NCBI RefSeq assembly: GCF_014651595.1
Contig: NZ_BMXE01000004.1
Span: forward strand, 62,001-126,000
From: Pseudovibrio japonicus
Lineage (GTDB): Bacteria > Pseudomonadota > Alphaproteobacteria > Rhizobiales > Stappiaceae
Reading direction: 5' to 3'
DNA: 64,000 nucleotides
Part shown: one piece after another, positions 33,310-42,351 of the stretch
Numbering within the stretch: position 1 is the stretch's first letter
How the letters are laid out: each line of letters starts with the position of its first letter
The notes under the pieces: model-generated
Database searches by the model: none
The model's input: only the letters and a program-made list of their open reading frames with translations
Told to the model about the DNA's origin: nothing
Position numbers and translations under genes: made by a program

Positions 33310-34521
33310 ATGGCAGACACCACCTTCCTCACATGGCCGTTTTTTGAAGAAAAACACCGAGAACTGGCCGAAGCTATTGAAGAATGGTGCTGCACAAACC
33401 TTCCCGCAGACCACTCGGACATAGATGCCGCCTGCATCAAGCTCGTCAACGACCTTGGCGCTGCCGGTTTCCTGAAACTCACTGCAGTTGATCCAACCGA
33501 TCCCAAACCGCTGGACGTACGCAGCCTTTGCATCATGCGCGAAACGCTGGCCCGCCACGACGGCCTGGCTGATTTCTCCTTCGCCATGCAAGGCCTTGGT
33601 ACAGGTGCCATTAGTTTGTTTGGGACGCCGGAACAACAACAGTGGCTCCACAAAACCAGAGCAGGCCAAACCCTCTCTGCATTTGCTCTGACCGAGCCGG
33701 ACTCCGGCTCTGATGTGGCAAACATTGAACTCTCAGCCATCCGCAATGGCGATGAATATGTCCTCAATGGCGAAAAGACCTGGATTTCCAACGGCGGAAT
33801 TGCTGGTCTTTATGTGGTCTTCGCAAGGACGGGCGAAGCACCGGGCGCCAAAGGAATTAGTGCCTTCATTGTGCCGGCAGACACGCCGGGGTTAACCGTT
33901 GAAGAGCGGTTGGATGTGATGGCACCCCATCCGCTTGCGCGGTTGGGCTTCAGGCAGCTGCATATTCCTGCTGCAAACCGCATTGGGGGAGCTGGAGAGG
34001 GCTTCAAGATCTCAATGTCGGTTCTGGACGTCTTTCGCTGCACTGTGGGCGCTGCCGCACTTGGCTTTGCCCGCCGCGCACTGGAAGAAGCCCTTGCCCG
34101 CGCAACCACCCGTAAACTGGGGGACGGTGTGCTGGCAGACATGCAGATGGTGCAAGGCCATCTGGCAGAAATGGCCATCGATATTGATGCCTCTGCACTC
34201 CTGATCTACCGCGCTGCGTGGACGAAAGACATGGGAGCACCACGGGTTTCCCGCGAGGCCGCCATGGCAAAGCAGTTCGCAACCGATCAGGCTCAGCAAA
34301 TAATTGATAAGGCGGTACAAATTCACGGAGGCGAGGGCGTCCGTTCGGGTAACACTGTCGAAAAACTTTATCGCGAAATCAGAGCCCTTCGCATCTATGA
34401 AGGCGCATCTGATGTTCAGAAAATCATAGTAGCAAGGCAATTGCTTTCTCAGGAGGGGAGAAATGCTGGGACCAAGCGCGCACACGGACACCTTCACAAG
34501 GGACAGGCTGCCACCGGTTGA
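33310..34521 (+). CDS. Acyl-CoA dehydrogenase
   Basis: This 403-residue flavoenzyme has A-L-T-E-P-D-S-G-S-D, the W-I-S-N-G segment, Q-I-H-G-G-E-G and R-I-Y-E-G-A-S-D-V-Q with the catalytic Glu. It introduces a double bond into an acyl-CoA in the pathway and would pass electrons to ETF. Relatives usually end soon after I-V-A-R-Q-L-L; here about 20 more residues read through the ribosome site and first 59 bases of the ligase gene, an unusually long overlap. Confidence 0.87.
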   Translation: MADTTFLTWPFFEEKHRELAEAIEEWCCTNLPADHSDIDAACIKLVNDLGAAGFLKLTAVDPTDPKPLDVRSLCIMRETLARHDGLADFSFAMQGLGTGAISLFGTPEQQQWLHKTRAGQTLSAFALTEPDSGSDVANIELSAIRNGDEYVLNGEKTWISNGGIAGLYVVFARTGEAPGAKGISAFIVPADTPGLTVEERLDVMAPHPLARLGFRQLHIPAANRIGGAGEGFKISMSVLDVFRCTVGAAALGFARRALEEALARATTRKLGDGVLADMQMVQGHLAEMAIDIDASALLIYRAAWTKDMGAPRVSREAAMAKQFATDQAQQIIDKAVQIHGGEGVRSGNTVEKLYREIRALRIYEGASDVQKIIVARQLLSQEGRNAGTKRAHGHLHKGQAATG

Positions 34522-36109
34522 ACAGCAGCCAGTTTTCCAACTGGAGGGGTTTGAGTACCCAGACTACATCAACGCCGCTGTAGAGCTCACCGACAAGATG
34601 GTCGAGCGTGGCTTTGGTGACAACATTGCTCTCATCGGCAATGGCAGAAAACGCACCTACAAAGAGCTTGCGGACTGGACGAACCGCATCGCTCTGACCC
34701 TGCAGCAAGATTATGGACTGGAGCCGGGCAACCGCGTTCTCATCCGTTCTTCCAACAATCCGGCTATGGTCGCATGCTGGCTGGCAGCCACCAAAGCTGG
34801 TGCCGTGGTGGTCAACACCATGCCCATGCTGCGTGCAGGCGAGCTGGGCCAGATCATCGACAAGGCCCAGATCAAGCTGGCCCTGTGTGATCTCCGGCTC
34901 ATGGAGGAGCTCGAACTCTGCCTTGAGCAGAATGATCATCTGAGCAAGATCATCAGCTTTGATGGTACTGCCAACTTTGCAGGAGAGCTCGATCAGATTG
35001 CGCTGTCAAAGCCAGTGCAGTTTGAGGCGGTTAAAACGGGCAGGGACGATGTCTGCCTGCTGGGCTTTACATCCGGCACCACCGGCAAGCCCAAGGCAAC
35101 CATGCACTACCACCGTGATCTGCTTATCATCGCAGATGCCTACGCAAAAGAGGTGCTGAACGTTACACCATCAGATGTCTTCGTCGGCAGCCCTCCACTG
35201 GCCTTCACATTCGGCCTTGGTGGTCTGGCAATTTTCCCGCTGCGTTTTGGTGCCACTGCGACCCTGTTGGAGACAGCCGGCCCACAGCAACTCATTGAGA
35301 TCATTGAGACCTACAAGGCAACGATCTCATTCACCGCACCCACAGCCTACCGCGCGATGATGGCCGCAATAGATGAGGGCGCAGACCTGTCCTCACTTCG
35401 CATCGCGGTATCAGCTGGCGAAACACTGCCTGCCCCCGTCTTCGAGCAATGGCAATCAAAAACTGGCATTCCCATGCTGGACGGCATTGGCGCAACGGAG
35501 ATGTTGCACATCTTTATTTCCAACCATCTGGAAGATGCCATGCCAGCCACAACTGGCCGCGTGATCAAAGGCTATTCGGCAAAGGTGGTTGATGAGGACA
35601 TGAATGAGGTCCCTAGCGGCACCATTGGCAAACTTGCCGTGCGAGGACCAACCGGGTGCCGGTACATGCAAGATGACCGGCAGCAGAAATATGTGCGGGA
35701 CGGCTGGAATTTGACAGGAGATGCCTTCTCTGAAGATGAGAATGGCTATTTCCACTTCGCAGCCCGCGCAGACGATATGATTGTCACGTCCGGCTACAAT
35801 GTGGCCGGGCCGGAAGTCGAGGCTGCCCTTCTAAGCAGTCCGGAGGTGGCCGAGTGTGCCGTAATAGGTGTGCCTGATGAGGACAGGGGACAGGTTGTTG
35901 AAGCGCATGTGGTGCTGGTGGAGGACCACCCACAGGACGCAGATGTGATCAAACGTCTTCAGGACTATGTAAAATCCGCTATAGCGCCTTATAAGTACCC
36001 TCGTTCACTTAAACTGGTAGATTCGCTACCAAAAACCGCGACTGGCAAAATTCAAAGATTCCGCCTGAAGGAACTGTCGGTCGAGGATAAATCAGGGGAA
36101 CTAATATGA
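34463..36109 (+). CDS. Aryl-CoA ligase (2-aminobenzoate/benzoate-CoA ligase type)
   Basis: This 548-residue ANL-superfamily enzyme has the P-loop F-T-S-G-T-T-G-K-P-K, the A5 region G-I-G-A-T-E-M-L-H-I-F-I-S typical of benzoate and 2-aminobenzoate-CoA ligases, and the catalytic lysine in P-K-T-A-T-G-K-I-Q-R-F. It activates the aromatic acid with ATP and CoA in the cytoplasm, the first committed step. A perfect AGGAGGGGAG ribosome site precedes the ATG, although it lies inside the acyl-CoA dehydrogenase frame. Confidence 0.88.
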   Translation: MLGPSAHTDTFTRDRLPPVEQQPVFQLEGFEYPDYINAAVELTDKMVERGFGDNIALIGNGRKRTYKELADWTNRIALTLQQDYGLEPGNRVLIRSSNNPAMVACWLAATKAGAVVVNTMPMLRAGELGQIIDKAQIKLALCDLRLMEELELCLEQNDHLSKIISFDGTANFAGELDQIALSKPVQFEAVKTGRDDVCLLGFTSGTTGKPKATMHYHRDLLIIADAYAKEVLNVTPSDVFVGSPPLAFTFGLGGLAIFPLRFGATATLLETAGPQQLIEIIETYKATISFTAPTAYRAMMAAIDEGADLSSLRIAVSAGETLPAPVFEQWQSKTGIPMLDGIGATEMLHIFISNHLEDAMPATTGRVIKGYSAKVVDEDMNEVPSGTIGKLAVRGPTGCRYMQDDRQQKYVRDGWNLTGDAFSEDENGYFHFAARADDMIVTSGYNVAGPEVEAALLSSPEVAECAVIGVPDEDRGQVVEAHVVLVEDHPQDADVIKRLQDYVKSAIAPYKYPRSLKLVDSLPKTATGKIQRFRLKELSVEDKSGELI

Positions 36110-37245
36110 AGAAATTCGTTTCAGCCGGAGTAGCTGCCCTCTTGTGTTGCACCGCCGGAGTGGCACAGGCAGGCGTAAAAATTGGCATGATCACCACCCT
36201 GTCAGGGGGCGGTTCCACGCTCGGTATTGACGTTCGGGATGGTTTTGAGCTCGCTTTGAAGCAAGCAGGCGCCTCCGATGTGGAATTGCTGGTTGAAGAC
36301 GACGCCCGCAAACCGGACGTTGCCAAGAAACTGGCAGACAAGTTCATTCAAAAAGACAAAGTTGATATCCTGACAGGTATCATCTGGTCCAATCTGGCTA
36401 TGGCTGTGGTTCCTGCGGCAACCCGCAAAGGTACCCTTTACATCAGCCCCAACGCAGGCCCATCTGCACTGGCAGGCAAAGCCTGTCACGAGAACTACTT
36501 CAACGTAGCATGGCAGAACGACAACCTGCACGAAGCCATGGGCTCTCACGCGACCAAGGCTGGCTACAAGAAGACCTTCATTCTGGCACCAAACTACCCA
36601 GCCGGTACCGACGCTTTGAAAGGCTTCAAGCGCATGTACAAGGGCGAGCTGGCAGGTGAACTGTTCACCAAACTTGGTCAGGATGATTACGCAGCAGAAA
36701 TCGCACAAATCCGCGCGTCTGGCGCTGATAGCGTGTTTTTCTTCCTACCGGGCGGCATGGGCATTTCGTTCATGAAGCAGTACGCACAGTCCGGCGTTGA
36801 GGTCCCTGTCATGGGCCCTGCCTTCTCCTTCTCGCAAGATATTCTGCCTGCAATCGGGGAAGCAGCACTTGGTGTCGCAAACTCCTCCCAGTGGGGCAAA
36901 GACATCGAAAGCGAAGTGAACGCGAGGTTCGTCGAGGGCTTCAAAGAAGCTTATGGCCGCTTGCCTTCCCTTTACGCTTCTCAGGGCTATGATGCTGCAA
37001 ACCTGATCCTGTCCGCCATGAAAAAGGCAGATGTCAGCGACAAGGATGCCTTCCGAGCTGCTCTGAAAAAGGCAGACTTTGCTTCAGTGCGCGGCGATTT
37101 CAAGTTCGGCAACAACAACCACCCAATTCAGGACATATACGTCCGTGAGGTGGTGAAAGAAGAGGGTCAGGTCACCAACAAAATCATTGGTGTCGCCATT
37201 AAAGACCATCAGGATGTTTATGCATCCAACTGCCGGATGAACTAA
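36106..37245 (+). CDS. Liv-type ABC transporter periplasmic binding protein for aromatic substrate
   Basis: This 379-residue protein has a Sec signal peptide (residues 1-22, cleavage after V-A-Q-A) and the leucine-binding-protein fold (Peripla_BP_6: I-G-M-I-T-T-L-S-G, D-D-A-R-K-P-D-V-A, A-G-K-A-C-H-E-N). Linkage with the aryl-CoA ligase suggests it binds an aromatic acid rather than branched amino acids. Its start overlaps the ligase stop. A stem-loop follows, probably giving excess binding protein over permease. Confidence 0.87.
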   Translation: MKKFVSAGVAALLCCTAGVAQAGVKIGMITTLSGGGSTLGIDVRDGFELALKQAGASDVELLVEDDARKPDVAKKLADKFIQKDKVDILTGIIWSNLAMAVVPAATRKGTLYISPNAGPSALAGKACHENYFNVAWQNDNLHEAMGSHATKAGYKKTFILAPNYPAGTDALKGFKRMYKGELAGELFTKLGQDDYAAEIAQIRASGADSVFFFLPGGMGISFMKQYAQSGVEVPVMGPAFSFSQDILPAIGEAALGVANSSQWGKDIESEVNARFVEGFKEAYGRLPSLYASQGYDAANLILSAMKKADVSDKDAFRAALKKADFASVRGDFKFGNNNHPIQDIYVREVVKEEGQVTNKIIGVAIKDHQDVYASNCRMN

Positions 37246-37271
37246 GCCAACTTATTGAAATGAAAATATTA

Positions 37272-37305
37272 ATCAGCGGGGAGATCCCAATCTTTTCCCG
37301 CTGAT
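37272..37305 (+). other. Intercistronic stem-loop between binding protein and permease genes
   Basis: ATCAGCGGG (37272-37280) pairs perfectly with CCCGCTGAT (37297-37305). No T run follows, so it is more likely a 3'-protecting mRNA structure or attenuator than a full terminator. Such structures commonly raise binding-protein level over the permease in ABC operons. Confidence 0.6.
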
Positions 37306-37354
37306 ACCCTCATACTGATTTGATAATCAAAAAGAAGCCTCGGGAATAAAACAA

Positions 37355-38275
37355 ATGACGGCAGCTTTGATTTTTGAGCAGATATTGAACGGGCTGCAAT
37401 TCGGTCTCACTTTGTTCCTAATGGCAGCTGGCCTTACGCTGGTGTTCGGCGTGATGGGCCTGATCAACCTTGCTCATGGCTCTCTTTATATGGTCGGTGC
37501 CTTTTGTTGCGCTTGGATCACTCAACAGACCGGCTCTTTCTGGCTTGGTCTGGGCGGAGGCGTCCTGGGAGCAGCAGCAGCCGGTGCACTCATCGAAATG
37601 CTTGTAATCCGCAGGCTTTATGATCGCGATCACTTGGATCAAGTGCTGGCTACCTTTGCGCTCATTCTCATTTTCTCCGAAGGCACCCGCATGGTGTTTG
37701 GCTCCATGCCGCTCTACCTCAACATTCCTGAGGCGTTAAGCGGCACCGTGGCCCTGCCGGGTGTGGAAGCCTATCCCATCTATCGCCTGTTTATCATTCT
37801 GGCTGCATTGGCAGTTGCAGTGCTGCTTTACCTCCTCATTTCAAAAACACGCCTCGGCATGCGCATCCGCGCGGGTGAGAGCGACCGCGAGATGATTGCA
37901 GCCTTAGGCGTTGATATCAAAACCCTTTACACCATCGTTTTTGCTCTGGGCGCCGCCATCGCTGGCCTTTCCGGAACACTGGTGGGCGCACTACGGTCCG
38001 TACAGGTCGGCATGGGCGAGCCCGTACTCATTCTCGCCTTTGTCGTAATCGTCATCGGTGGTATCGGTTCCATCAAAGGCGCCCTGATCGGCTCCATTCT
38101 GATCGGGCTGGTAGACACGCTAGGCCGCATTTTCCTGCCTATTATCCTGAAGGTCTTCATGGAAAACGCCAGTGCAAACAGCATCGGGGCAGCTCTGTCT
38201 TCCATGCTTATCTACCTGATGATGGCAGGCATTCTGGCCGTAAAACCAAAGGGGCTCTTCAATGCAGCAAACTGA
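37355..38275 (+). CDS. livH: Branched-chain-type ABC transporter permease LivH
   Basis: This integral membrane protein of 306 residues has about eight hydrophobic segments and the LivH marks G-L-T-L-V-F-G-V-M-G-L-I-N-L-A-H-G at the N-terminus and R-A-x-x-x-D-R-E-M-I-A-A-L-G in the cytoplasmic coupling loop. It forms one half of the importer pore. It overlaps livM by 14 bases. Confidence 0.92.
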   Translation: MTAALIFEQILNGLQFGLTLFLMAAGLTLVFGVMGLINLAHGSLYMVGAFCCAWITQQTGSFWLGLGGGVLGAAAAGALIEMLVIRRLYDRDHLDQVLATFALILIFSEGTRMVFGSMPLYLNIPEALSGTVALPGVEAYPIYRLFIILAALAVAVLLYLLISKTRLGMRIRAGESDREMIAALGVDIKTLYTIVFALGAAIAGLSGTLVGALRSVQVGMGEPVLILAFVVIVIGGIGSIKGALIGSILIGLVDTLGRIFLPIILKVFMENASANSIGAALSSMLIYLMMAGILAVKPKGLFNAAN

Positions 38276-39287
38276 TACAGCTCCTAAACCGGTCACCATG
38301 CCAAAGCTAAACCGCGAAGCCATGGTCAACTTCACGGTCATGGCAATCTTGCTGGCTCTGCCATTGTGGGCCTCCTCCATCGGAGAAGACTACTACGTCA
38401 ATCTGGCAAGCCTGATCACTATCTTCGCAATCGCAGGCGTGGGTCTCAACTTCGCTATCGGGCAAGGCGGAATGGTCAGCTTCGGTCACGCAGCCTTCTT
38501 TGGTATTGGCGGCTACACCACTGGTATCGCAGCATTTCACAGCTTTGAAGAAACTCTCTTCATGGCCATGCCGTTTGCCGTTTCTGGCACCAACCAGATG
38601 CTTATTATCTGGATCGTGGCCATGGTCCTGTGTGGCATCGCCGCTCTTGCTATCGGCGCTATCTCTCTGCGTACCGAAGGCGTCTATTTCATCATGATCA
38701 CACTGGCATTTGCCCAGATGATCTACTATTTCGCCATTTCCTGGCCCACCTACGGCGGCGAAGACGGGCTCTCGATTTACCTGCGCAACGAGTTGCCCGT
38801 GGTGGATGCTGAGAACGCGCTGACGTTCTTCCTCATCTGCTTTATCTTGCTGCTCAGCGCCATCTTTGTCTCTGCCCGCCTGTCCGGCTCCCGTTTCGGC
38901 GCAGCTCTGGGCACGGCGCGTATGAACGAGACCCGATTGGCAACCTCCGGCATCGACCCGTTTCCGATAAAACTCACGGGTTTTGTCATCTCTGCGATGA
39001 TCACGGGACTTGCTGGCGCTCTGTTTGCCGAGTTAAACGGCTTTGTAGGCCCGTCAATGCTCTCCTGGCACCGCTCCGGCGAGATCATGGTGTTCGTCAT
39101 CCTCGGCGGCGTAGGGCGCCTCTATGGCCCTGTCATCGGCGCGGCGCTGTTTGTGCTGCTGGAAACCTATATCGGCGAGTGGACGCAGCACTGGCAACTG
39201 CTGCTCGGTCTCGCTTTGCTGGGTGTCGTTCTCTTCGCCCGCGGTGGCGTCATGGGTATGATCGCAGGGAGGGCACGCCATGACTAA
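38262..39287 (+). CDS. livM: Branched-chain-type ABC transporter permease LivM
   Basis: This 341-residue second permease has the signature A-G-V-G-L-N-F-A-I-G-Q-G-G-M-V-S-F-G-H-A-A-F and the coupling-loop sequence G-T-A-R-M-N-E-T-R-L-A-T-S-G. Several membrane segments span the protein. Overlaps with livH and livG indicate translational coupling. Confidence 0.92.
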   Translation: MQQTDTAPKPVTMPKLNREAMVNFTVMAILLALPLWASSIGEDYYVNLASLITIFAIAGVGLNFAIGQGGMVSFGHAAFFGIGGYTTGIAAFHSFEETLFMAMPFAVSGTNQMLIIWIVAMVLCGIAALAIGAISLRTEGVYFIMITLAFAQMIYYFAISWPTYGGEDGLSIYLRNELPVVDAENALTFFLICFILLLSAIFVSARLSGSRFGAALGTARMNETRLATSGIDPFPIKLTGFVISAMITGLAGALFAELNGFVGPSMLSWHRSGEIMVFVILGGVGRLYGPVIGAALFVLLETYIGEWTQHWQLLLGLALLGVVLFARGGVMGMIAGRARHD

Positions 39288-40029
39288 ACCCGTTCTCGAA
39301 GTCAAAGGCCTGCACAAATCCTTTGGCGCGCTTCAGGCCACCAAAAATGTTTCTCTGGATCTGAAACCCAATGAGATTCATGCCCTTATCGGACCAAACG
39401 GTGCGGGTAAATCAACGCTCATCGGCCAGATCGCAGGCTGGATTACACCAGACAGTGGCAGCGTCTATCTGGACGGCGAAGAGGTCACGAACGAAACCGT
39501 CGCCAGCCGCTCGCGCAAAGGTCTGGGACGCAGCTTTCAGATCTCGTCTCTTGCTATGGAAGTCAGCGCGCGGCGCAATGTGATGCTGTCCGTTCAAGCC
39601 AGCGAGGGCTCCAGCTTCCGCTTCTGGAAGCAAACCAAGTCCGATCAGGACCTACGCGAAACCGCCGGAAACTGGCTGAAAAAGGTCGGTCTTGGCGGGC
39701 GTGAAGATATCGCGGTCTCAGAACTCTCTCACGGCGAACGCCGTCAGGTGGAAGTGGCCTGTGCGCTCGCACTCAAGCCCAAAGCTTTGCTGCTGGACGA
39801 GCCAATGGCAGGTCTGGGGCCCACCGGATCGATCCAGCTTACTGAGTTCCTTGAGGAAATCCGGCTAGAAATCCCGATCCTGCTCATTGAGCATGACATG
39901 GATGCCGTCTTCCGTCTAGCTGATCGTATCACCGTTCTGGTGGGCGGCGCAGCCATTCTGTCCGGTTCTGTCGAGGCAATCCGCGCCAGTGCACTGGTCA
40001 GAGAAGCTTATCTCGGGGAGGAAGCCTGA
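39280..40029 (+). CDS. livG: ABC transporter ATP-binding protein LivG
   Basis: This 249-residue ATPase has Walker A G-P-N-G-A-G-K-S-T, signature S-H-G-E-R-R-Q-V-E, Walker B L-L-L-D-E-P-M-A-G-L and the H-loop I-E-H-D-M-D. The LivG-type signature lacks the usual L-S-G-G, as is common in this branch. It powers uptake with LivF. Confidence 0.92.
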   Translation: MTKPVLEVKGLHKSFGALQATKNVSLDLKPNEIHALIGPNGAGKSTLIGQIAGWITPDSGSVYLDGEEVTNETVASRSRKGLGRSFQISSLAMEVSARRNVMLSVQASEGSSFRFWKQTKSDQDLRETAGNWLKKVGLGGREDIAVSELSHGERRQVEVACALALKPKALLLDEPMAGLGPTGSIQLTEFLEEIRLEIPILLIEHDMDAVFRLADRITVLVGGAAILSGSVEAIRASALVREAYLGEEA

Positions 40030-40712
40030 TGCTATTAGAAGTCAAAGGCTTGGTGGCCCATTACGGCGCAGCGCAAGCTTTGTTCGGCGTTGATCTGACT
40101 GTAAATGAAGGCGAGATGGTCGCCATGCTTGGCCGCAACGGTATGGGCAAATCCACCACAATCAGCTCTATTTGTCAGATGGTTACGCCAACTAAGGGCA
40201 CGATCAGGTTCGCAGGCCAAACACTGAACCGCATGTCGAGCCACAAGGCCGCACGCCTTGGGCTCGGTCTGGTCCCGGAAGGCCGCCGCTGCTTCCCGAA
40301 CTTGTCAGTGCTGGAAAACCTTACCGCCGCGGCCCGCAAAGGTCCGTGGACGCTGGAGCGGGTCTACAACCTGTTCCCACGTCTCAAGGAGAGGAAAAAC
40401 CAGAGCGCCAACACGCTTTCTGGCGGGGAACAACAGATGCTCGCTATCTCTAGAGCTTTGATGACAAACCCGAAATTGCTGATCCTTGATGAAGCAACAG
40501 AAGGCCTGGCACCGGTTGTGCGCGGGGAAATCTGGCAAGCCATCGCTACACTCAAGAAGGAAGGACTGTCCATCCTCATCGTCGATAAGACCTTGAAGGA
40601 ACTTCTGCCGCTGGCCGATCAGGCCGTCATTTTGGAAAAAGGAGCGTCTGTATGGGCTGGGCGCCCGGAGATGCTCACCGAGGAAATGAAGGACAGATAT
40701 CTTGGTCTTTGA
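40029..40712 (+). CDS. livF: ABC transporter ATP-binding protein LivF
   Basis: This 227-residue ATPase has Walker A G-R-N-G-M-G-K-S-T, signature L-S-G-G-E-Q-Q-M-L-A, and Walker B L-L-I-L-D-E-A-T-E-G-L-A-P. The H-loop position is unusual: I-V-D-K-T-L-K replaces the common V-E-Q/H-N, so the switch histidine is not seen. It overlaps the thioesterase frame by 11 bases. Confidence 0.9.
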   Translation: MLLEVKGLVAHYGAAQALFGVDLTVNEGEMVAMLGRNGMGKSTTISSICQMVTPTKGTIRFAGQTLNRMSSHKAARLGLGLVPEGRRCFPNLSVLENLTAAARKGPWTLERVYNLFPRLKERKNQSANTLSGGEQQMLAISRALMTNPKLLILDEATEGLAPVVRGEIWQAIATLKKEGLSILIVDKTLKELLPLADQAVILEKGASVWAGRPEMLTEEMKDRYLGL

Positions 40713-41124
40713 ACGCACCATTAAAGTGTCCTTCCAGCACTGCGATCCTGCTGGAATTGTCTTCTATCCCCGCTACTTCGAGATGATCAATCAGGTCACC
40801 GAGGAATGGTTTGAACAATCACTCGGTGCCTCCTACCGGGATATTCATATAGATCAAGGGGATGCAGTTCCCACCGCAAAAATAGAAACCGAATTCAAAA
40901 AGCCCAGCAGACTGGGCGACATGCTTTTATTCACACTTCAGGTCACAAAGCTCGGACGCTCAAGCGTGCATCTGGAGCACAGGGCAACATGCGCGGGAGA
41001 GCTTCGGCTCATCAACCGCTCGGTGGTTGTCTACGTCAAAGGCGAAGCCAAAAAACCGGTCAGCTGGCCGCAAGCCATTAAAAAACAAATGGAAATTTTC
41101 CTGAAGGAAGAGGGACCTTCATGA
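40702..41124 (+). CDS. 4-hydroxybenzoyl-CoA thioesterase-family protein
   Basis: This hotdog thioesterase of 140 residues has the active-site segment H-C-D-P-A-G-I-V-F-Y-P-R-Y-F, in which the Asp is catalytic in the Pseudomonas-type 4HBT family. It probably releases CoA from dead-end aryl-CoA or ring-opened intermediates, protecting the CoA pool. The start is a TTG inside the end of livF; no ATG is available nearby. Confidence 0.8.
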   Translation: MVFERTIKVSFQHCDPAGIVFYPRYFEMINQVTEEWFEQSLGASYRDIHIDQGDAVPTAKIETEFKKPSRLGDMLLFTLQVTKLGRSSVHLEHRATCAGELRLINRSVVVYVKGEAKKPVSWPQAIKKQMEIFLKEEGPS

Positions 41125-41540
41125 CAACACAACACGCACTGTTCAAGTTTCTCCAGCCAGAAGGTTGGAAGCCAGCCTCTGGCTACGCCAATGCCATCAT
41201 GGCAGAAGGCACCCCAATCTTTTTGGGAGGACAAATCGGCTGGAATGGCCAGCAGGTCTTCGAGAGTGATGACCTTGTCGATCAGATCAAGCAAACACTT
41301 GAAAACATACGAGAAATACTGGCAACCGCCAACGCCAAACCAGAGCATGTGGTGCGTCTGACATGGTATGTGCTTGACAAAAAGGACTACACCGCCCGCC
41401 TGCGAGAAGTCGGAGAGGCCTACCGCTCGGTGTTTGGCCGCCATTTTCCATCCATGACTATGATCCAGGTGGCCGGTTTGGTAGAAGATCAGGCCAAGGT
41501 CGAGATTGAAGCAACAGCAGTGCTGCCAAATAAAGGATAA
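41121..41540 (+). CDS. RidA-like (Rid superfamily) protein lacking the key arginine
   Basis: This 139-residue protein has the Rid fold pattern (F-L-G-G-Q-I-G-W-N, Q-T-L-E-N-I-R-E-I-L, V-R-L-T-W-Y-V). The position of the imine-binding Arg of classical RidA (consensus P-A-R) reads P-S-M at residues 110-112, so canonical enamine/imine deaminase activity is doubtful. Its place in an aminobenzoyl-CoA operon still suggests it handles an enamine or ketone intermediate. It overlaps the thioesterase stop. Confidence 0.82.
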   Translation: MTTQHALFKFLQPEGWKPASGYANAIMAEGTPIFLGGQIGWNGQQVFESDDLVDQIKQTLENIREILATANAKPEHVVRLTWYVLDKKDYTARLREVGEAYRSVFGRHFPSMTMIQVAGLVEDQAKVEIEATAVLPNKG

Positions 41541-41544
41541 GAAA

Positions 41545-42351
41545 ATGCGGGATTGGGACAAGGCCTATTTTAACGGCGGCGTGGTGCAAAATGCCGACGA
41601 ATTGGCAGAGGAACGTCTTGTAAAAGCAAAAGAATTTCGGGACACCACAAAAGGTCAGCTCGACATTCAATATGGCAATGACGAGCGGGGAAAACTGGAC
41701 CTGTTTCTTCCAGAAAGCACGCAGCCAAAAGGGCTGGTGATGTTTATCCATGGTGGCTACTGGAAGGCCCTTGATAAGTCCGCCTTCAGCCACGCGGCAA
41801 AAGGGGCCGTTGAGATGGGATACGCTGTTGTTCTACCCTCCTATACACTTTGCCCCGACACAAAAATAACCAATATTGCCAACCAGATGCAGGAAGCTCT
41901 TAAGGTTGCATCTAAACTTGTTGATGGCCCGATTTTCCTAGCAGGACACTCAGCTGGCGGCCAGCTGGTGGCGCGTCTGGGCTGTAAGGACCGCAACTTG
42001 CCAACGGAAATCCAGAGCCGGATCAAGCACATCATGGGCATTAGTGGTGTCTACGACCTTCGTCCGATCCGCAACACTGCCATGAACGACATCTTGCAGG
42101 TCAACGAGGACGAAGCGCGCGCGGAGAGTCCGGTCCTGCTTGATCCGCTTGAGAACCTTCGCTTCACGGGCTGGGTCGGCGCTGAGGAGCTGGCAGAGTT
42201 CCGGCGACAGAACGCAGCCCAGTGCGCAATATGGGGCGGCTTTGAAACACAGGTCACGGCCTATGAGGCTCCGGAGAAGAATCATTTCACCGTGATTGAA
42301 GCGCTGGAACAGGCGGACAGCCTTCTCCTCAGAACCCTGTTGAATACATAA
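41545..42351 (+). CDS. Alpha/beta hydrolase, kynurenine-formamidase-like
   Basis: This 268-residue hydrolase has the oxyanion motif I-H-G-G-Y-W typical of arylformamidases and related esterases, the nucleophile elbow A-G-H-S-A-G-G, and a late His in K-N-H-F-T. Kynurenine formamidase cleaves N-formylkynurenine on the way from tryptophan to anthranilate, which would feed this operon. No kynureninase or tryptophan dioxygenase is present, so this link is inference. The ATG at 41545 with AAAGGA is preferred to an upstream ATG inside ridA. It ends the operon. Confidence 0.78.
   Translation: MRDWDKAYFNGGVVQNADELAEERLVKAKEFRDTTKGQLDIQYGNDERGKLDLFLPESTQPKGLVMFIHGGYWKALDKSAFSHAAKGAVEMGYAVVLPSYTLCPDTKITNIANQMQEALKVASKLVDGPIFLAGHSAGGQLVARLGCKDRNLPTEIQSRIKHIMGISGVYDLRPIRNTAMNDILQVNEDEARAESPVLLDPLENLRFTGWVGAEELAEFRRQNAAQCAIWGGFETQVTAYEAPEKNHFTVIEALEQADSLLLRTLLNT

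Noticed and set aside
32596-33669. A long open frame (357 codons) on the minus strand opposite the enoyl-CoA hydratase and acyl-CoA dehydrogenase genes
   Set aside because: Its product is rich in Cys/His with no family pattern, and both plus-strand genes have clear motifs and ribosome sites. It is a codon-bias shadow.
37272-37305. A Rho-independent terminator splitting the aromatic operon
   Set aside because: The stem is perfect but no T run follows, and the binding protein and permease genes belong to one transporter. It was listed as an intercistronic structure.
41121-41540. Calling this gene a classical RidA enamine/imine deaminase
   Set aside because: The conserved Arg position reads Met, so only the fold family is supported.
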